Of a DNA stretch of 15,824 nt, positions 1 to 7,453 are shown piece after piece. Where the stretch lies: the NCBI GenBank assembly GCA_002690445.1, contig NZER01000219.1, positions 1 to 15,824 of the forward strand, given 5' to 3'. The stretch comes from Candidatus Pacearchaeota archaeon (lineage in GTDB: Archaea; Nanoarchaeota; Nanoarchaeia; Pacearchaeales; GW2011-AR1). Both the position numbers and the translations under genes were made by a program. Position 1 is the first letter of the stretch. The number at the start of each line of letters is the position of its first letter. Below the pieces are notes generated by a model. That model ran no database searches. It was given only the letters and a program-made list of their open reading frames with translations, and was not told the origin of the DNA.

Positions 1-846
1 GAAAACTGCTGGATAAAGGCAAATCCGAATCTCGATATTACGGTCAGCCGAAAAGACATGCACCGGATGTGCAAAAAGGCTATCGAATCGCCATCAGCAC
101 AAAATAATTTCCTGGTCAAAAAGTTAAATATCTGGACGACGCAAAAAGTGAAATGGATCAACCTGACGAAATGGGACGCGTGCAAAGAAAGAATTGATGA
201 GGTCGACCTGGTCGGGAAATTGTGTTACGGCGGTATCGATCTATCGAGCAATACCGATATTACCGCCAACGTGATGGTATTTCCGATGGAATCGGGCCGG
301 TTTGCGGTGGTGCCGCGATTCTGGATACCAGCAGAAAACGCCCGCGAACGGGAGAACCGCGATGGCGTCCCATACACCAGCTGGGCAAAGGCCGGTTACA
401 TCAAGATGACCGAAGGTAACGTTATCGATTACGATATTGTAATGGCCGATATTATGGCCGATTGCGAAAAGTTCGGTATCGACTCGATCGCATTCGACCG
501 CTGGCAGTTCGAGGCGATCCGCCAGAGACTGGTAAACGAGGGGGTCCCGGAAGATAAAATGATATCCTTCGGTCAGGGATTCGCATCGATGTCGGCACCG
601 ATGAACGAGCTGGAAAAATTATACCTGTCCGAAAAACTGATCCACAACGACAATCCGGTTCTCAACTGGATGGCCAGTAATGTCGCAGCGCGGATGGATC
701 CGGCTGGAAACATTAAACCGGACAAGGAAAAATCGACCGAAAAGATCGATGGCATCGTCTCACTTATCATGGCGCTTGGCCTGGCTATAACCACCGGACC
801 TAAAAAACCCAGTATATATGAAGATAGAGGTATTATTTCGATATGA
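1..846 (+). CDS. terL: Terminase large subunit, C-terminal part (5' truncated by window)
   Basis: This is the DNA-packaging motor subunit that cuts concatemeric phage DNA. The reading frame is open from base 1, where it reads WIKANPNLDITVS, a stretch typical of the Terminase_1/HK97 family. The gene therefore begins upstream of the window, and the ATG at 58 is internal. The N-terminal Walker A/B ATPase is outside the window. The visible part holds the RNase H-like nuclease: GIDLSSNTD (first acidic residue coded at 238-240), the second acidic position in FDRWQ (about 496-510), and the last in KIDGIVSLIMALG near the C-terminus. 'NNFLVKKLNIW' at the ATPase-nuclease junction is also characteristic. 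The stop overlaps the portal start as ATGA (843-846), so translation is probably coupled. Assignment rests on recognised motifs. Confidence 0.93.
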   Translation, partial: ENCWIKANPNLDITVSRKDMHRMCKKAIESPSAQNNFLVKKLNIWTTQKVKWINLTKWDACKERIDEVDLVGKLCYGGIDLSSNTDITANVMVFPMESGRFAVVPRFWIPAENARERENRDGVPYTSWAKAGYIKMTEGNVIDYDIVMADIMADCEKFGIDSIAFDRWQFEAIRQRLVNEGVPEDKMISFGQGFASMSAPMNELEKLYLSEKLIHNDNPVLNWMASNVAARMDPAGNIKPDKEKSTEKIDGIVSLIMALGLAITTGPKKPSIYEDRGIISI

Positions 847-2414
847 ATATCTTTAAAAAAATAATGACCGCTTTTAGCGGGGCAAAAGCGGTCAGAAGCG
901 GTACAACAAATCCTGCCCAGTGGCTTATCGACTGGGTATCAGGCGGTAAGGCATCGGCAGCCGGAATAAGGGTAACAGAAAAAAACGCACTGCAATATAC
1001 GCCATTCTGGGCGGCGGTCAGAATAATATCCGGGACCATCGCGTCGCTGCCGTTTCTGGTTTATCGCAGAACCGCATCGGGAGGAAAAGAAAGAGCGACC
1101 GGCCATGCAGTTTATAAGCTGATCCACGATCGACCGAACGAATATATGGATGCCCAGACATTTATCGAAACACGCCAGGGGCATGTTTTGACATATGGTA
1201 ACGGATATGCTGAGATACAGAGAACAGCCGGCGGAAAGCCGGTGGCCCTGTGGCCGCTTTTACCGGATCGGACATTTAGAAAAATGTCGCCGGAGGGTGT
1301 TCCGTATTATGAAGTTCGCCCGGCCAAAGGTGAAACAGTTTTCCTGCCGGATTATAACGTCCTGCACATCAAAGGGCTGGGTTTCGATGGCTATACCGGT
1401 TACAACGTGATTCAGTATCATAAAGAAAGTATCGGATACGGTATCGGCGTTAAAGAATATGCTGCCCGATTTTTTAGTAACGATGCGTCCAGCGGCGGGA
1501 TATTGGAGCATCCGGAAACCTTATCGAACGAGGCGATCGCCCGGCTGCGAGAGTCTTGGGACAAAGATAACGCCGGGCTGTCAAAGGCTCACCGCACGAA
1601 GATCCTCGAAGAAGGGATGAAATGGGTTGCGACAACCGTTGATCCAAAGGCGGCCCAGGCACTTGATACCCAAAAATTCACCGTCGACGATTGCAGCCGG
1701 ATATTTAATATCCCGCCGCATAAACTCGGATCGCTTGATAAGTCATCGTTTAACAATATCGAGGAACAGAACATCGATTTTATCACATCGACGATGTTGT
1801 ACTGGTTCAAAAAATGGGAACAGGAAATAAATTATAAATTATTTATGCCGGCTGAACAGCAGAGGATGTTCGCCGAGATCCTGGTCGCCGGTTTACTTCG
1901 CGGCTCGACCGACGCGAGGTCAAAATCTTTCGCATCCGGTCGGCAGTGGGGATATTACAGCATTAACGATATCCGCCGGATGGAAAATATGAACCCGATC
2001 GGGCCTGCAGGTGATATTTATCTCGATCCCTTAAATATGAAACCGGCTGGAACCGAGGACCCGAAAGCAGAACCAGCCGCCGAGCCGGAACCGGATAACG
2101 ACGACCAGATAGACCGCGCACATCGCAGTCTGATCGCCGGCTGCTGGGCGAGGATAATTCGCAAACAGATCAACGCCATTGAAAAGGGCATCAGCGCCGA
2201 GTTTTATGGCCGCCATCGGGATTACGCCCAAACAGTATTGTTTGATGCGGCCAACGCATACGCCAGTATCCGTAATGTCACCGGCGAAAAGGCACAAGCG
2301 ATATTAAGCGATATCGCGACCCGCGAAATAAATAAAGAAACCAAACTCAAAGAATCCGATGCCGGAAGGCTGGCAGATCAAATCCTTATAAAAATTGGAG
2401 CTGAAAATGGTTAA
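843..2414 (+). CDS. Portal protein (HK97-type, Phage_portal family)
   Basis: The portal forms the dodecameric ring at one capsid vertex through which DNA enters and leaves, and it docks terminase and then the neck. The 523-residue product shows family landmarks in order: ALQYTPFWAAVRIISGTIAS (49-68), a RPNEYMDAQTF segment (97-107), VLTYGNGYAEI (115-125), VLHIKGLGFDGYTGYNVI (173-190), and the clip/stem region FNIPPHKLG followed by NNIEEQNIDF (288-313). After the core there is a Pro/Glu/Asp-rich linker (about 398-422) and a helical tail of about 100 residues. Many HK97-like portals end soon after the core, so this tail is an extension of unknown role. The start is fixed by the ATGA overlap with terL. 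The stop overlaps the protease start region (ATG at 2407). Confidence 0.94.
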   Translation: MNIFKKIMTAFSGAKAVRSGTTNPAQWLIDWVSGGKASAAGIRVTEKNALQYTPFWAAVRIISGTIASLPFLVYRRTASGGKERATGHAVYKLIHDRPNEYMDAQTFIETRQGHVLTYGNGYAEIQRTAGGKPVALWPLLPDRTFRKMSPEGVPYYEVRPAKGETVFLPDYNVLHIKGLGFDGYTGYNVIQYHKESIGYGIGVKEYAARFFSNDASSGGILEHPETLSNEAIARLRESWDKDNAGLSKAHRTKILEEGMKWVATTVDPKAAQALDTQKFTVDDCSRIFNIPPHKLGSLDKSSFNNIEEQNIDFITSTMLYWFKKWEQEINYKLFMPAEQQRMFAEILVAGLLRGSTDARSKSFASGRQWGYYSINDIRRMENMNPIGPAGDIYLDPLNMKPAGTEDPKAEPAAEPEPDNDDQIDRAHRSLIAGCWARIIRKQINAIEKGISAEFYGRHRDYAQTVLFDAANAYASIRNVTGEKAQAILSDIATREINKETKLKESDAGRLADQILIKIGAENG

Positions 2415-3084
2415 AAAAAATCAGGAAATTCAAACGAAAAATCTGGAACGGCGGGTTTTTGCCGTTGAAGATGTTGAATTACGAGTCAGCGATGGTGATG
2501 GTCCGCAGATTACCGGATATGCCGCCAAGTTTGGCAAAAAGTCCGTAAACCTGGGCGGTTTCACCGAGCACATCCAAAAAGGCGCATTCGATGAGGCTTT
2601 GAAAAACAGCGATGTCTGCGCATTGAAAAACCATGACTCGAACCTGCTGCTGGGTAGATCCACCAGCGGGACGCTGCGGCTGAAAACCAATTCGGTTGGG
2701 CTGTATTTTGAGATCGACCCGCCAAATACGACCACCGGCAGAGATACGATCGAGGAAATACGACGAAAAGATCTCAACGGCTGCAGCTTTGCGTTTATTA
2801 TTGCAGAAGATGCCTGGAAAAACAACGAAGATGGAACGGTGGAGCGGACAATAATCAAAGTGGAGCAGCTGTTCGATGTCGGCCCTGTAACCAAGCCTGC
2901 ATATTTGGACACAACAGTATCAATAAGATCGCAAAATTCATTCGAAGAATATAGGGCGGCAGTAGAACGAAGAAAAAAACAGCCAGAGAATAAAGAAAAA
3001 GAAATTGAACGTAACCGGCAGTTCGAGAAAAAATATCGCAAAGCCGGGCGTATTATTAATCGCAATAAGTCAACCGATGTTTGA
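2407..3084 (+). CDS. HK97-type prohead maturation protease (Peptidase S78)
   Basis: This serine protease is co-assembled into the prohead and removes the capsid protein's N-terminal delta domain. The 225-residue product has the S78 core: ITGYAAKFG (35-43), GGFTEHIQKGAF (50-61), the catalytic His in LKNHDSNLLLG (H76) and the catalytic Ser in LNGCSFAF (S127), followed by VGPVTKPAYLDTTVSIRS (158-174). The C-terminal 45 residues are highly charged (Lys/Arg/Glu), which is common in this family. I chose ATG 2407 because GGAG at 2397-2400 sits 6 bases upstream. A TTG at 2395 would place that ribosome site inside the gene. The gene overlaps the portal stop by 8 bases, and the major capsid gene is next, as expected. 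Confidence 0.93.
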   Translation: MVKKNQEIQTKNLERRVFAVEDVELRVSDGDGPQITGYAAKFGKKSVNLGGFTEHIQKGAFDEALKNSDVCALKNHDSNLLLGRSTSGTLRLKTNSVGLYFEIDPPNTTTGRDTIEEIRRKDLNGCSFAFIIAEDAWKNNEDGTVERTIIKVEQLFDVGPVTKPAYLDTTVSIRSQNSFEEYRAAVERRKKQPENKEKEIERNRQFEKKYRKAGRIINRNKSTDV

Positions 3085-3162
3085 TTTATTGTGCCGGGCC
3101 GATGTTCCGGGTGAAGTGATTTTATAGATACAGCAGAAGAACCGAATCGCAAAATAATTTGA

Positions 3163-3192
3163 GGGCAGTTGCAACGCAACTGGCCTTTTTTT
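3163..3192 (+). terminator. Terminator-like hairpin before the major capsid gene
   Basis: CAGTTGC (3166-3172), loop AAC, GCAACTG (3176-3182) pair perfectly. GG (3163-3164) against CC (3184-3185) extends the stem past one G-G mismatch. Seven Ts follow (3186-3192). This is the form of an intrinsic terminator, yet it lies between protease and capsid genes that must both be expressed. It may instead work as a partial terminator, an antitermination target or a 5' mRNA-stabilising hairpin. A similar element precedes the tail tube gene. Confidence 0.65.
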
Positions 3193-3204
3193 ATTGCGCA
3201 AAAA
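3184..3204. repeat. Shared 21-base block, copy 1 (before capsid gene)
   Basis: The bases CC, seven Ts, ATTGCGC and five As are identical to 12808-12828, upstream of the first tail tube gene. The core TTGCGCAA (3194-3201) is a perfect palindrome. With the flanking T and A tracts (3188-3207) it forms an imperfect 20-base palindrome with one mismatched pair. No convincing -10 box lies at a suitable distance downstream, so I do not call it a promoter. Confidence 0.7.
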
Positions 3205-3219
3205 AAAGGAGCAAAAAAA

Positions 3220-4551
3220 ATGTTGACAGTAGCAGAGTTAAAAGAACGCGCCGTCACAGAGGCCGAGGCCGCGCGAGAAATCAAAGATAAGGCCGATCAG
3301 GAGTCGCGAGGGATGACAGAGGATGAGGCCGAACAATTCGACGCCCATCTGAAAGAATCGGAACGCATGGAAAAAGAGTCGGACCGCCAGGAAAGACTGG
3401 AGGCCACCGAAAAACGCCTAAACGAGCCAGAAAAAAGAAAGGTAACACCTGAAACGGCCAATGGCGATCGGATCGAAACATCTAAATCCGATATGTTTAA
3501 GTTCGGGCAGTTGCGAGCATTCACAGGCAAAGCCGCATCGGCTGATGCTTACCTTTCCGGCAAATGGTTAATGGCGACGGTCATGGATGATGCCGCATCG
3601 CGTCAATGGTGCCGCGACAAAGGGATAGATCTTCGGGTTCAGACCGAGGGCGTTAATACCGCCGGCGGTTTCGTTGTCCCGGATGTAATGGAGCGAGCGA
3701 TTATAGATCTTCGCGAAACCTATGGAATGTATCGAGCGAACGCCCGCGTACTGCCAATGGCATCAGATCATACAGTGGTGCCGCGACGGACCGGCGGAGT
3801 AACGGCATATTTCATCGGTGAAACGACCGAAATAACAGAATCGGAAAAAAGCTGGAACCAGGTCGAACTGACCGCAAAGAAACTCGGCGCTTTGACCAGA
3901 ATGAGTACCGATCTCAACGAAGATGCGATCATCAATATTGCCGATGATCTGGCGCAGGAAATGGCCTGGGCATTTGCCAAAAAAGAGGACCAATGCGGCC
4001 TCGATGGTGACGGAACAAACACCTATGGCGGAATGGTCGGTATTCGGGCCAAGATGGTCGACGGCAACCATGCTGGAAGTTATGACGCAGGAACATCACC
4101 ATGTACCGCCTGGTCACATATCACCATCGCCGATGAGATCACAACAGTGATGAGCAAACTTCCGACCTACGCACTTCCGCGGGCCAAATGGTATATCCAT
4201 CCAGCGGGAAAAGCTGCTTGTTTCGATGCCCTGGCCCTGGCCGCCGGAGGCAACACCACACGCGAGATCGCAGCTGGCGCCCAGCCGATGTTTGGTGGTT
4301 ATCCGGTCGTTGTATCGGCAGCGATGCCATCGGCACCAACTAACGGAACTATCTGCATTCTTTTCGGTGACCTATCGATGGCCGCGACATTCGGCAACCG
4401 CAGAGGAATCACCGTTAAAGTATCCGGCGACAGATATCTGGAATACGACCAGATAGGGATCCAGGCAACCGAGAGATTTTGCATCGTCAATCACGATGTC
4501 GGCGACAGTTCAGACGCCGGTCCAGTCGTTGGCTTACAAGGAACCACATAA
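3220..4551 (+). CDS. Major capsid protein (HK97 fold, Phage_capsid family)
   Basis: This is the main shell protein, about 443 residues. Residues 1 to about 90 are a highly charged, coiled-coil-like delta/scaffold domain (KERAVTEAEAAREIKDKADQ onward), the part normally removed by the upstream protease. The mature HK97-fold region follows, with AYLSGKWL (110-117), TAGGFVVPDVME (147-158), an E-loop-like segment around YFIGETTEITESEKSWNQ, then KLGALTRMSTDLNED and the spine helix DDLAQEMAWAFAKKED. ATG 3220 is preceded by AAGGAG (3206-3211) with 8 bases of spacing. A frame-compatible start at 3169 would lie inside the terminator-like hairpin and is unlikely. Whether it forms HK97-type covalent crosslinks cannot be judged from motifs alone. 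Confidence 0.94.
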   Translation: MLTVAELKERAVTEAEAAREIKDKADQESRGMTEDEAEQFDAHLKESERMEKESDRQERLEATEKRLNEPEKRKVTPETANGDRIETSKSDMFKFGQLRAFTGKAASADAYLSGKWLMATVMDDAASRQWCRDKGIDLRVQTEGVNTAGGFVVPDVMERAIIDLRETYGMYRANARVLPMASDHTVVPRRTGGVTAYFIGETTEITESEKSWNQVELTAKKLGALTRMSTDLNEDAIINIADDLAQEMAWAFAKKEDQCGLDGDGTNTYGGMVGIRAKMVDGNHAGSYDAGTSPCTAWSHITIADEITTVMSKLPTYALPRAKWYIHPAGKAACFDALALAAGGNTTREIAAGAQPMFGGYPVVVSAAMPSAPTNGTICILFGDLSMAATFGNRRGITVKVSGDRYLEYDQIGIQATERFCIVNHDVGDSSDAGPVVGLQGTT

Positions 4552-4596
4552 GATTAATCATCAAGTAAACAAAATTTTTGTAATAGGAGAAATATC

Positions 4597-5067
4597 ATGT
4601 TACCAGCAAGTAAAACAGTCCCTATGTTCGAAGGGATAACGATGACCTCGGCCGGTACGGTATTCGGGACAGTCGACACAAAAGGATTTGACTTTTGTGC
4701 GATCGACTTAGAAGCCGGAACAGGTGACGCGGCATCGACAGCAGTAACCACGCTGCGGATCTGCGAATCTGATACAGCGCCGACGGCATACACCGGTGGG
4801 ACAGCAGTAACCGCTTTTGTCGGTGCGGCGGCCGTAAGTACATCTGCCGGTTTTGTTCTGCCGGCATTAAGTTCGTCGACAGAAAACGTTTACAGGTTCA
4901 ACATCGATCTGCGAGGTCGAAAAAGATATCTCGGTATCAACTTTGCACCGACAAAACAAACGCTCGGTGTAGGCGCCCAGGCACATTTATATCGAGCTGC
5001 CGATGGCGCCGATATCGCCACAGTCGCAACCGGGACTGCCGGAGCGAGATTGATCGTTTCAGGCTAA
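4597..5067 (+). CDS. Putative head decoration or auxiliary capsid protein
   Basis: The 156-residue protein is rich in Ala, Thr, Val and Gly and is predicted to be mostly beta. It has VDTKGFDFCAIDLEAGTG near residue 30, an 'RICESDTAPTAY' stretch, and FNIDLRGRKRYLGINFAP near residue 105. I recognise this general pattern from small proteins encoded directly after capsid genes in siphoviruses, but I cannot name a characterised family. It has no signal peptide or membrane segment. A strong AGGAG (4585-4589) lies 7 bases before the ATG, which suits a high-copy virion protein. Position directly after the capsid gene makes decoration or head stabilisation the best guess. A head fibre is an alternative. 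Confidence 0.5.
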   Translation: MLPASKTVPMFEGITMTSAGTVFGTVDTKGFDFCAIDLEAGTGDAASTAVTTLRICESDTAPTAYTGGTAVTAFVGAAAVSTSAGFVLPALSSSTENVYRFNIDLRGRKRYLGINFAPTKQTLGVGAQAHLYRAADGADIATVATGTAGARLIVSG

Positions 5068-5081
5068 GAATCGAATGGGTT

Positions 5082-5154
5082 ACTTTCTTCCGGGGTGTCA
5101 TCGCCTAACGCGGTGGCACTTCGGAAGATAAAATATTTTACGGAAGAAAGTGAG
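5082..5154 (+). promoter_or_regulatory. Structured leader of the methyltransferase-glycosyltransferase gene
   Basis: The 96-base gap before the gene holds two mutually exclusive foldings. Fold A pairs 5086-5104 with 5110-5128: 19 continuous pairs including four G-U, loop CTAAC. Fold B pairs ACTTTCTTCCG (5082-5092) with CGGAAGAAAGT (5141-5151), 11 perfect pairs. Both use the same 5' strand because CGGAAGA occurs twice (5122-5128 and 5141-5147), separated by the palindrome TAAAATATTTTA (5129-5140). Fold B covers the start of the only SD-like stretch, AAAGTGAG (5147-5154), 9 bases before ATG 5164. Fold A leaves it free. The pairings are visible; the regulatory role is inferred. Confidence 0.6.
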
Positions 5155-5163
5155 TTTTAAAAA

Positions 5164-6687
5164 ATGGAAGAAAAAACATTAAACAAACGAGTATCGGAAA
5201 TTCCATACTGGTATCATAAAATCGAGCTACCAGATGGGACTATTACACCGGGCTGGTCGCCGATCAACCCTGATCGATATTGTATTCCAGAAGATCTTAC
5301 CGGTAAACGAGTATTGGATATCGGGGCCTGGGATGGATACTGGAGTTTCGAGGCGATAAAACGCGGAGCTAAAGAGGTTGTCGCAATAGATGATTTCAGC
5401 GACACAGGTGGCCTTCCGATCCAAAGAAAAAAATGGGAAACATTCGATTTGTGCCGCGAGGCGTTCGGATTCAATAAACCTGTCACTGATGACCGGTTGC
5501 TGTTACTTTTCTTTGAAAACGATAAAGAGCAATATTGCGGTCGCATCGAGATGTCAATTTATGAAATCGACGCCGAAGCGATGGGCCGATTCGATATCGT
5601 TTTCTTTTTCGGCACGATCTACCATCTAAAACATCCGCTGTTGGCGTTGGAAAAAATAAGCGATATTTGTGACGGTTCGATTTATATCGAGACCGCATCG
5701 CTGGATGAATATTCACCTTACCGCGGTGGCATTGGTGCCGGTTTTAACCGCAATGAAACGGTAATGGAGTTTTATCCAGGCAAAGAGTACGGAGCAAATG
5801 AAAGCAACTGGTGGTCGCCGACTTTGCAATGTTTGGGCGCAATGCTTGCGACGGTCGGTTTTGTCGATATCGAATGCTGGCCGCTAACAGAAGAACCGAA
5901 GGAATTGTCGCATTGTCGGGGATTTGCATCTGCGACCAAAAACCCACAGACCGCGCCGGCGAACCGGCCAAAAGAGGTCATTACGCAGACATCATTAGGT
6001 ACGATGAAAGTTGCAGCGGTGATGAGTGTGCCGCGGCTGGGCTTTGCTGACAATATGACATGTGCCGTCGAGGCTTTATGGCCACTTAGGATTCCGCTGA
6101 TAAACATCCAGGGAGCTTTTTGGGGCCAATGCTTAGAACGCGGAATGCAGCAGCTTATCGATGCCGGTATCGATATACTTTTGACGATTGATTATGATAC
6201 GGTTTTCCAACGCCGCGACGTCGAGGAAATACTTAGACTCATTCATCAAAACCCACAAGCGGCAGCAATAGTACCGATCCAGCGGGGCCGGGGAAATTAC
6301 CCGGTGCTGATGAGCATGAAAAGTATCTCCGGCCAGCAGCGAAAAGATGTACCTTTGACCGAGCTGCAAAAGAGTGAAACAGCTAAGATCGCCAGCGGGC
6401 ATTTTGGATTGACCGCGATCAGAGTTAAGGATCTTCTCGATATTCCGCATCCCTGGTTCTGGGGAAAGCCGAATAACGATGGACAATGGGGACCAGGCCG
6501 AATTGATGACGATATCTGGTTCTGGAAATTATTAGAAAAATTAGACAAGACAGTCTTACTGGCCAATCGCGTTGTCGTCGGCCACCTGGAATTAAAAATA
6601 AACTGGCCCGACGAAAGTCTGCAAACTGTATATCAATCGACGAGCGAGTTTCACGATAATGGTAAACCCGAAAATGTATGGAAATAA
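5164..6687 (+). CDS. SAM-dependent methyltransferase fused to a GT-A-like glycosyltransferase
   Basis: The 507-residue protein has two enzyme domains. Residues 1 to about 256 resemble the CmoB/DUF1698-like methyltransferase class: PINPDRYCIPEDLTGKRV, then motif I LDIGAWDGYW (51-60), the acidic end of strand 2 in VVAIDD (72-77), and FDIVFFFGTIYHLKHPLLAL (143-162). A Pro/Ala linker (about 258-272) leads to residues 281-495, which look like a GT-A glycosyltransferase: AAVMSVPRLGF, the DxD motif DYD (343-345), SGHFGLTAIR (411-420), a DDD cluster (448-450) and VVGHLE (471-476). The substrate is unknown. It sits between head genes, so modification of a virion protein is possible; modification of host or phage glycans is the alternative. 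No membrane segment is seen. The SD is weak and the leader structured. Confidence 0.8.
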   Translation: MEEKTLNKRVSEIPYWYHKIELPDGTITPGWSPINPDRYCIPEDLTGKRVLDIGAWDGYWSFEAIKRGAKEVVAIDDFSDTGGLPIQRKKWETFDLCREAFGFNKPVTDDRLLLLFFENDKEQYCGRIEMSIYEIDAEAMGRFDIVFFFGTIYHLKHPLLALEKISDICDGSIYIETASLDEYSPYRGGIGAGFNRNETVMEFYPGKEYGANESNWWSPTLQCLGAMLATVGFVDIECWPLTEEPKELSHCRGFASATKNPQTAPANRPKEVITQTSLGTMKVAAVMSVPRLGFADNMTCAVEALWPLRIPLINIQGAFWGQCLERGMQQLIDAGIDILLTIDYDTVFQRRDVEEILRLIHQNPQAAAIVPIQRGRGNYPVLMSMKSISGQQRKDVPLTELQKSETAKIASGHFGLTAIRVKDLLDIPHPWFWGKPNNDGQWGPGRIDDDIWFWKLLEKLDKTVLLANRVVVGHLELKINWPDESLQTVYQSTSEFHDNGKPENVWK

Positions 6688-6697
6688 AAGGAACAAT

Positions 6698-6949
6698 ATG
6701 ATGGCAGAAAAATATATTTATCTGAAAATGACAAAAGAATGGGGCGGATTCCAGATCGGCCAGATCGTCCGGTTTGGGGAGAATAAGGCCCGCGGCCGAA
6801 TCGCTGCCGGTGAAGGTATAGAAGTATCTAAACCATCACCAGCAAAAAAACCGCTGGCCGAAACAGCAACCGCAAACCCTGTCGCAGAAACAGCGGAAGT
6901 TACGCCACAGAAAAAACAAAAGACCAGCAAAACAAGAAAAAGGAATTAA
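6698..6949 (+). CDS. Small phage protein with Lys-rich tail, function unknown
   Basis: The product is about 83 residues. The N-terminal 40 (YIYLKMTKEWGGFQIGQIVRF, then AAGEGIEV) resemble a small module common in phage head regions, of the form 'hydrophobic strand, GGY/F-x-x-G, arginine/alanine helix, I-A-A-G'. The rest is an Ala/Pro/Thr linker ending in a strongly basic tail (KKQKTSKTRKRN), which could contact nucleic acid or an acidic surface. AAAAGGAA at 6686-6693 serves ATG 6698 or the adjacent ATG 6701. A longer start at 6659 lies within the preceding gene and lacks an SD, so I reject it. Its role is unknown; it lies in the usual slot between capsid and connector genes. Confidence 0.6.
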   Translation: MMAEKYIYLKMTKEWGGFQIGQIVRFGENKARGRIAAGEGIEVSKPSPAKKPLAETATANPVAETAEVTPQKKQKTSKTRKRN

Positions 6950-6952
6950 AAC

Positions 6953-7453
6953 ATGGCTAATCCTACAAGAATAGAAGGTGACATGTTCGTCGCCGGCAAC
7001 ATCAGTTCCCGGACGATGGCAATCCCTGATGGGACGGTTATCAATGCAGACGTTTCGGCGTCGGCTGCTATCGCGGCGACAAAAATGGAACATCGACACC
7101 AGGTGCATTATTCCCAGGAAGTCGATACAACCGCTGCCGACGAGGGCCGCGTGATCCATGTCGTTTACGGCTCGACCGGTTCGATAGTTGCTGTCGAGGC
7201 CGGCTGCGTTATCGCCAACATCGGCGATTCAACGGTGACGGTCGACCTGCATAATAACGGAGCATCGATATTGACCGCGCCAATCTCTATTGATTCCGGC
7301 GATGCAGCTTATGCTATCGTCGCCGGCTCGATTGATACGGCGGCTCTGGCCGATGACGATGTCCTGGAAGTTATTATCGATGCCACCGTCGGCGGCGGTA
7401 CGCTTGGTAAGGGTCTGTTTGTTTCGGTAATTATTTCAGAGGACGCTGCATAA
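6953..7453 (+). CDS. Beta-rich putative virion protein (decoration or head fibre candidate)
   Basis: The 166-residue protein is rich in Ala, Val, Asp and Thr. Its start, with INADVSASAAIAATKMEHRH around residues 30-49, resembles the 'NADV-x-x-x-A-AI' linkers of phage fibre-like proteins. The remainder alternates hydrophobic and small residues as in a beta sandwich (GRVIHVVYGSTGSIVAVEAG, then TVTVDLHNNGASILTAPISI). There are no catalytic motifs, signal peptide or membrane segment. AAGGA (6940-6944) lies 8 bases before the ATG. Its TAA overlaps the next gene's ATG (7451-7455), which couples it to the connector. I do not recognise a named family; the structural role is inferred from composition and place. 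Confidence 0.5.
   Translation: MANPTRIEGDMFVAGNISSRTMAIPDGTVINADVSASAAIAATKMEHRHQVHYSQEVDTTAADEGRVIHVVYGSTGSIVAVEAGCVIANIGDSTVTVDLHNNGASILTAPISIDSGDAAYAIVAGSIDTAALADDDVLEVIIDATVGGGTLGKGLFVSVIISEDAA

Noticed and set aside
58..60. ATG at 58 as the start of the terminase gene
   Set aside because: The frame is open to base 1 and the residues before the ATG (WIKANPNLDITVS) are conserved terminase sequence, so the gene is truncated by the window edge.
3094..3110. Short CCGG...CCGG hairpin just after the protease gene
   Set aside because: The stem is only four pairs with a long loop and no T tract. It is too weak to call a feature.
3169..3219. Extended N-terminus of the capsid protein from 3169
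   Set aside because: The start would lie within the terminator-like hairpin. ATG 3220 has a well-spaced AAGGAG and gives the usual delta-domain start.
3194..3228. TTGCGC (3194) or TTGACA (3223) as a -35 box driving the capsid gene
   Set aside because: No acceptable -10 hexamer lies 16-18 bases downstream of either, and TTGACA is within the first codons of the capsid gene.
2430..3284. Long reverse-strand open frame (284 codons) opposite the protease gene
   Set aside because: It is Ser/Phe/Arg-rich with no recognisable domain and lies wholly across the protease gene and its 3' gap. It is the mirror of the real coding frame.
5103..5109. GCCTAAC matching an integron attC inverse-core consensus
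   Set aside because: It lies in the loop of the hairpin rather than at its base, and no matching GTTRRRY core is present. Most likely coincidence.
6659..6697. Longer start at 6659 for the small Lys-rich protein
   Set aside because: It overlaps the end of the glycosyltransferase domain without an SD, while AAAAGGAA directly precedes ATG 6698/6701.
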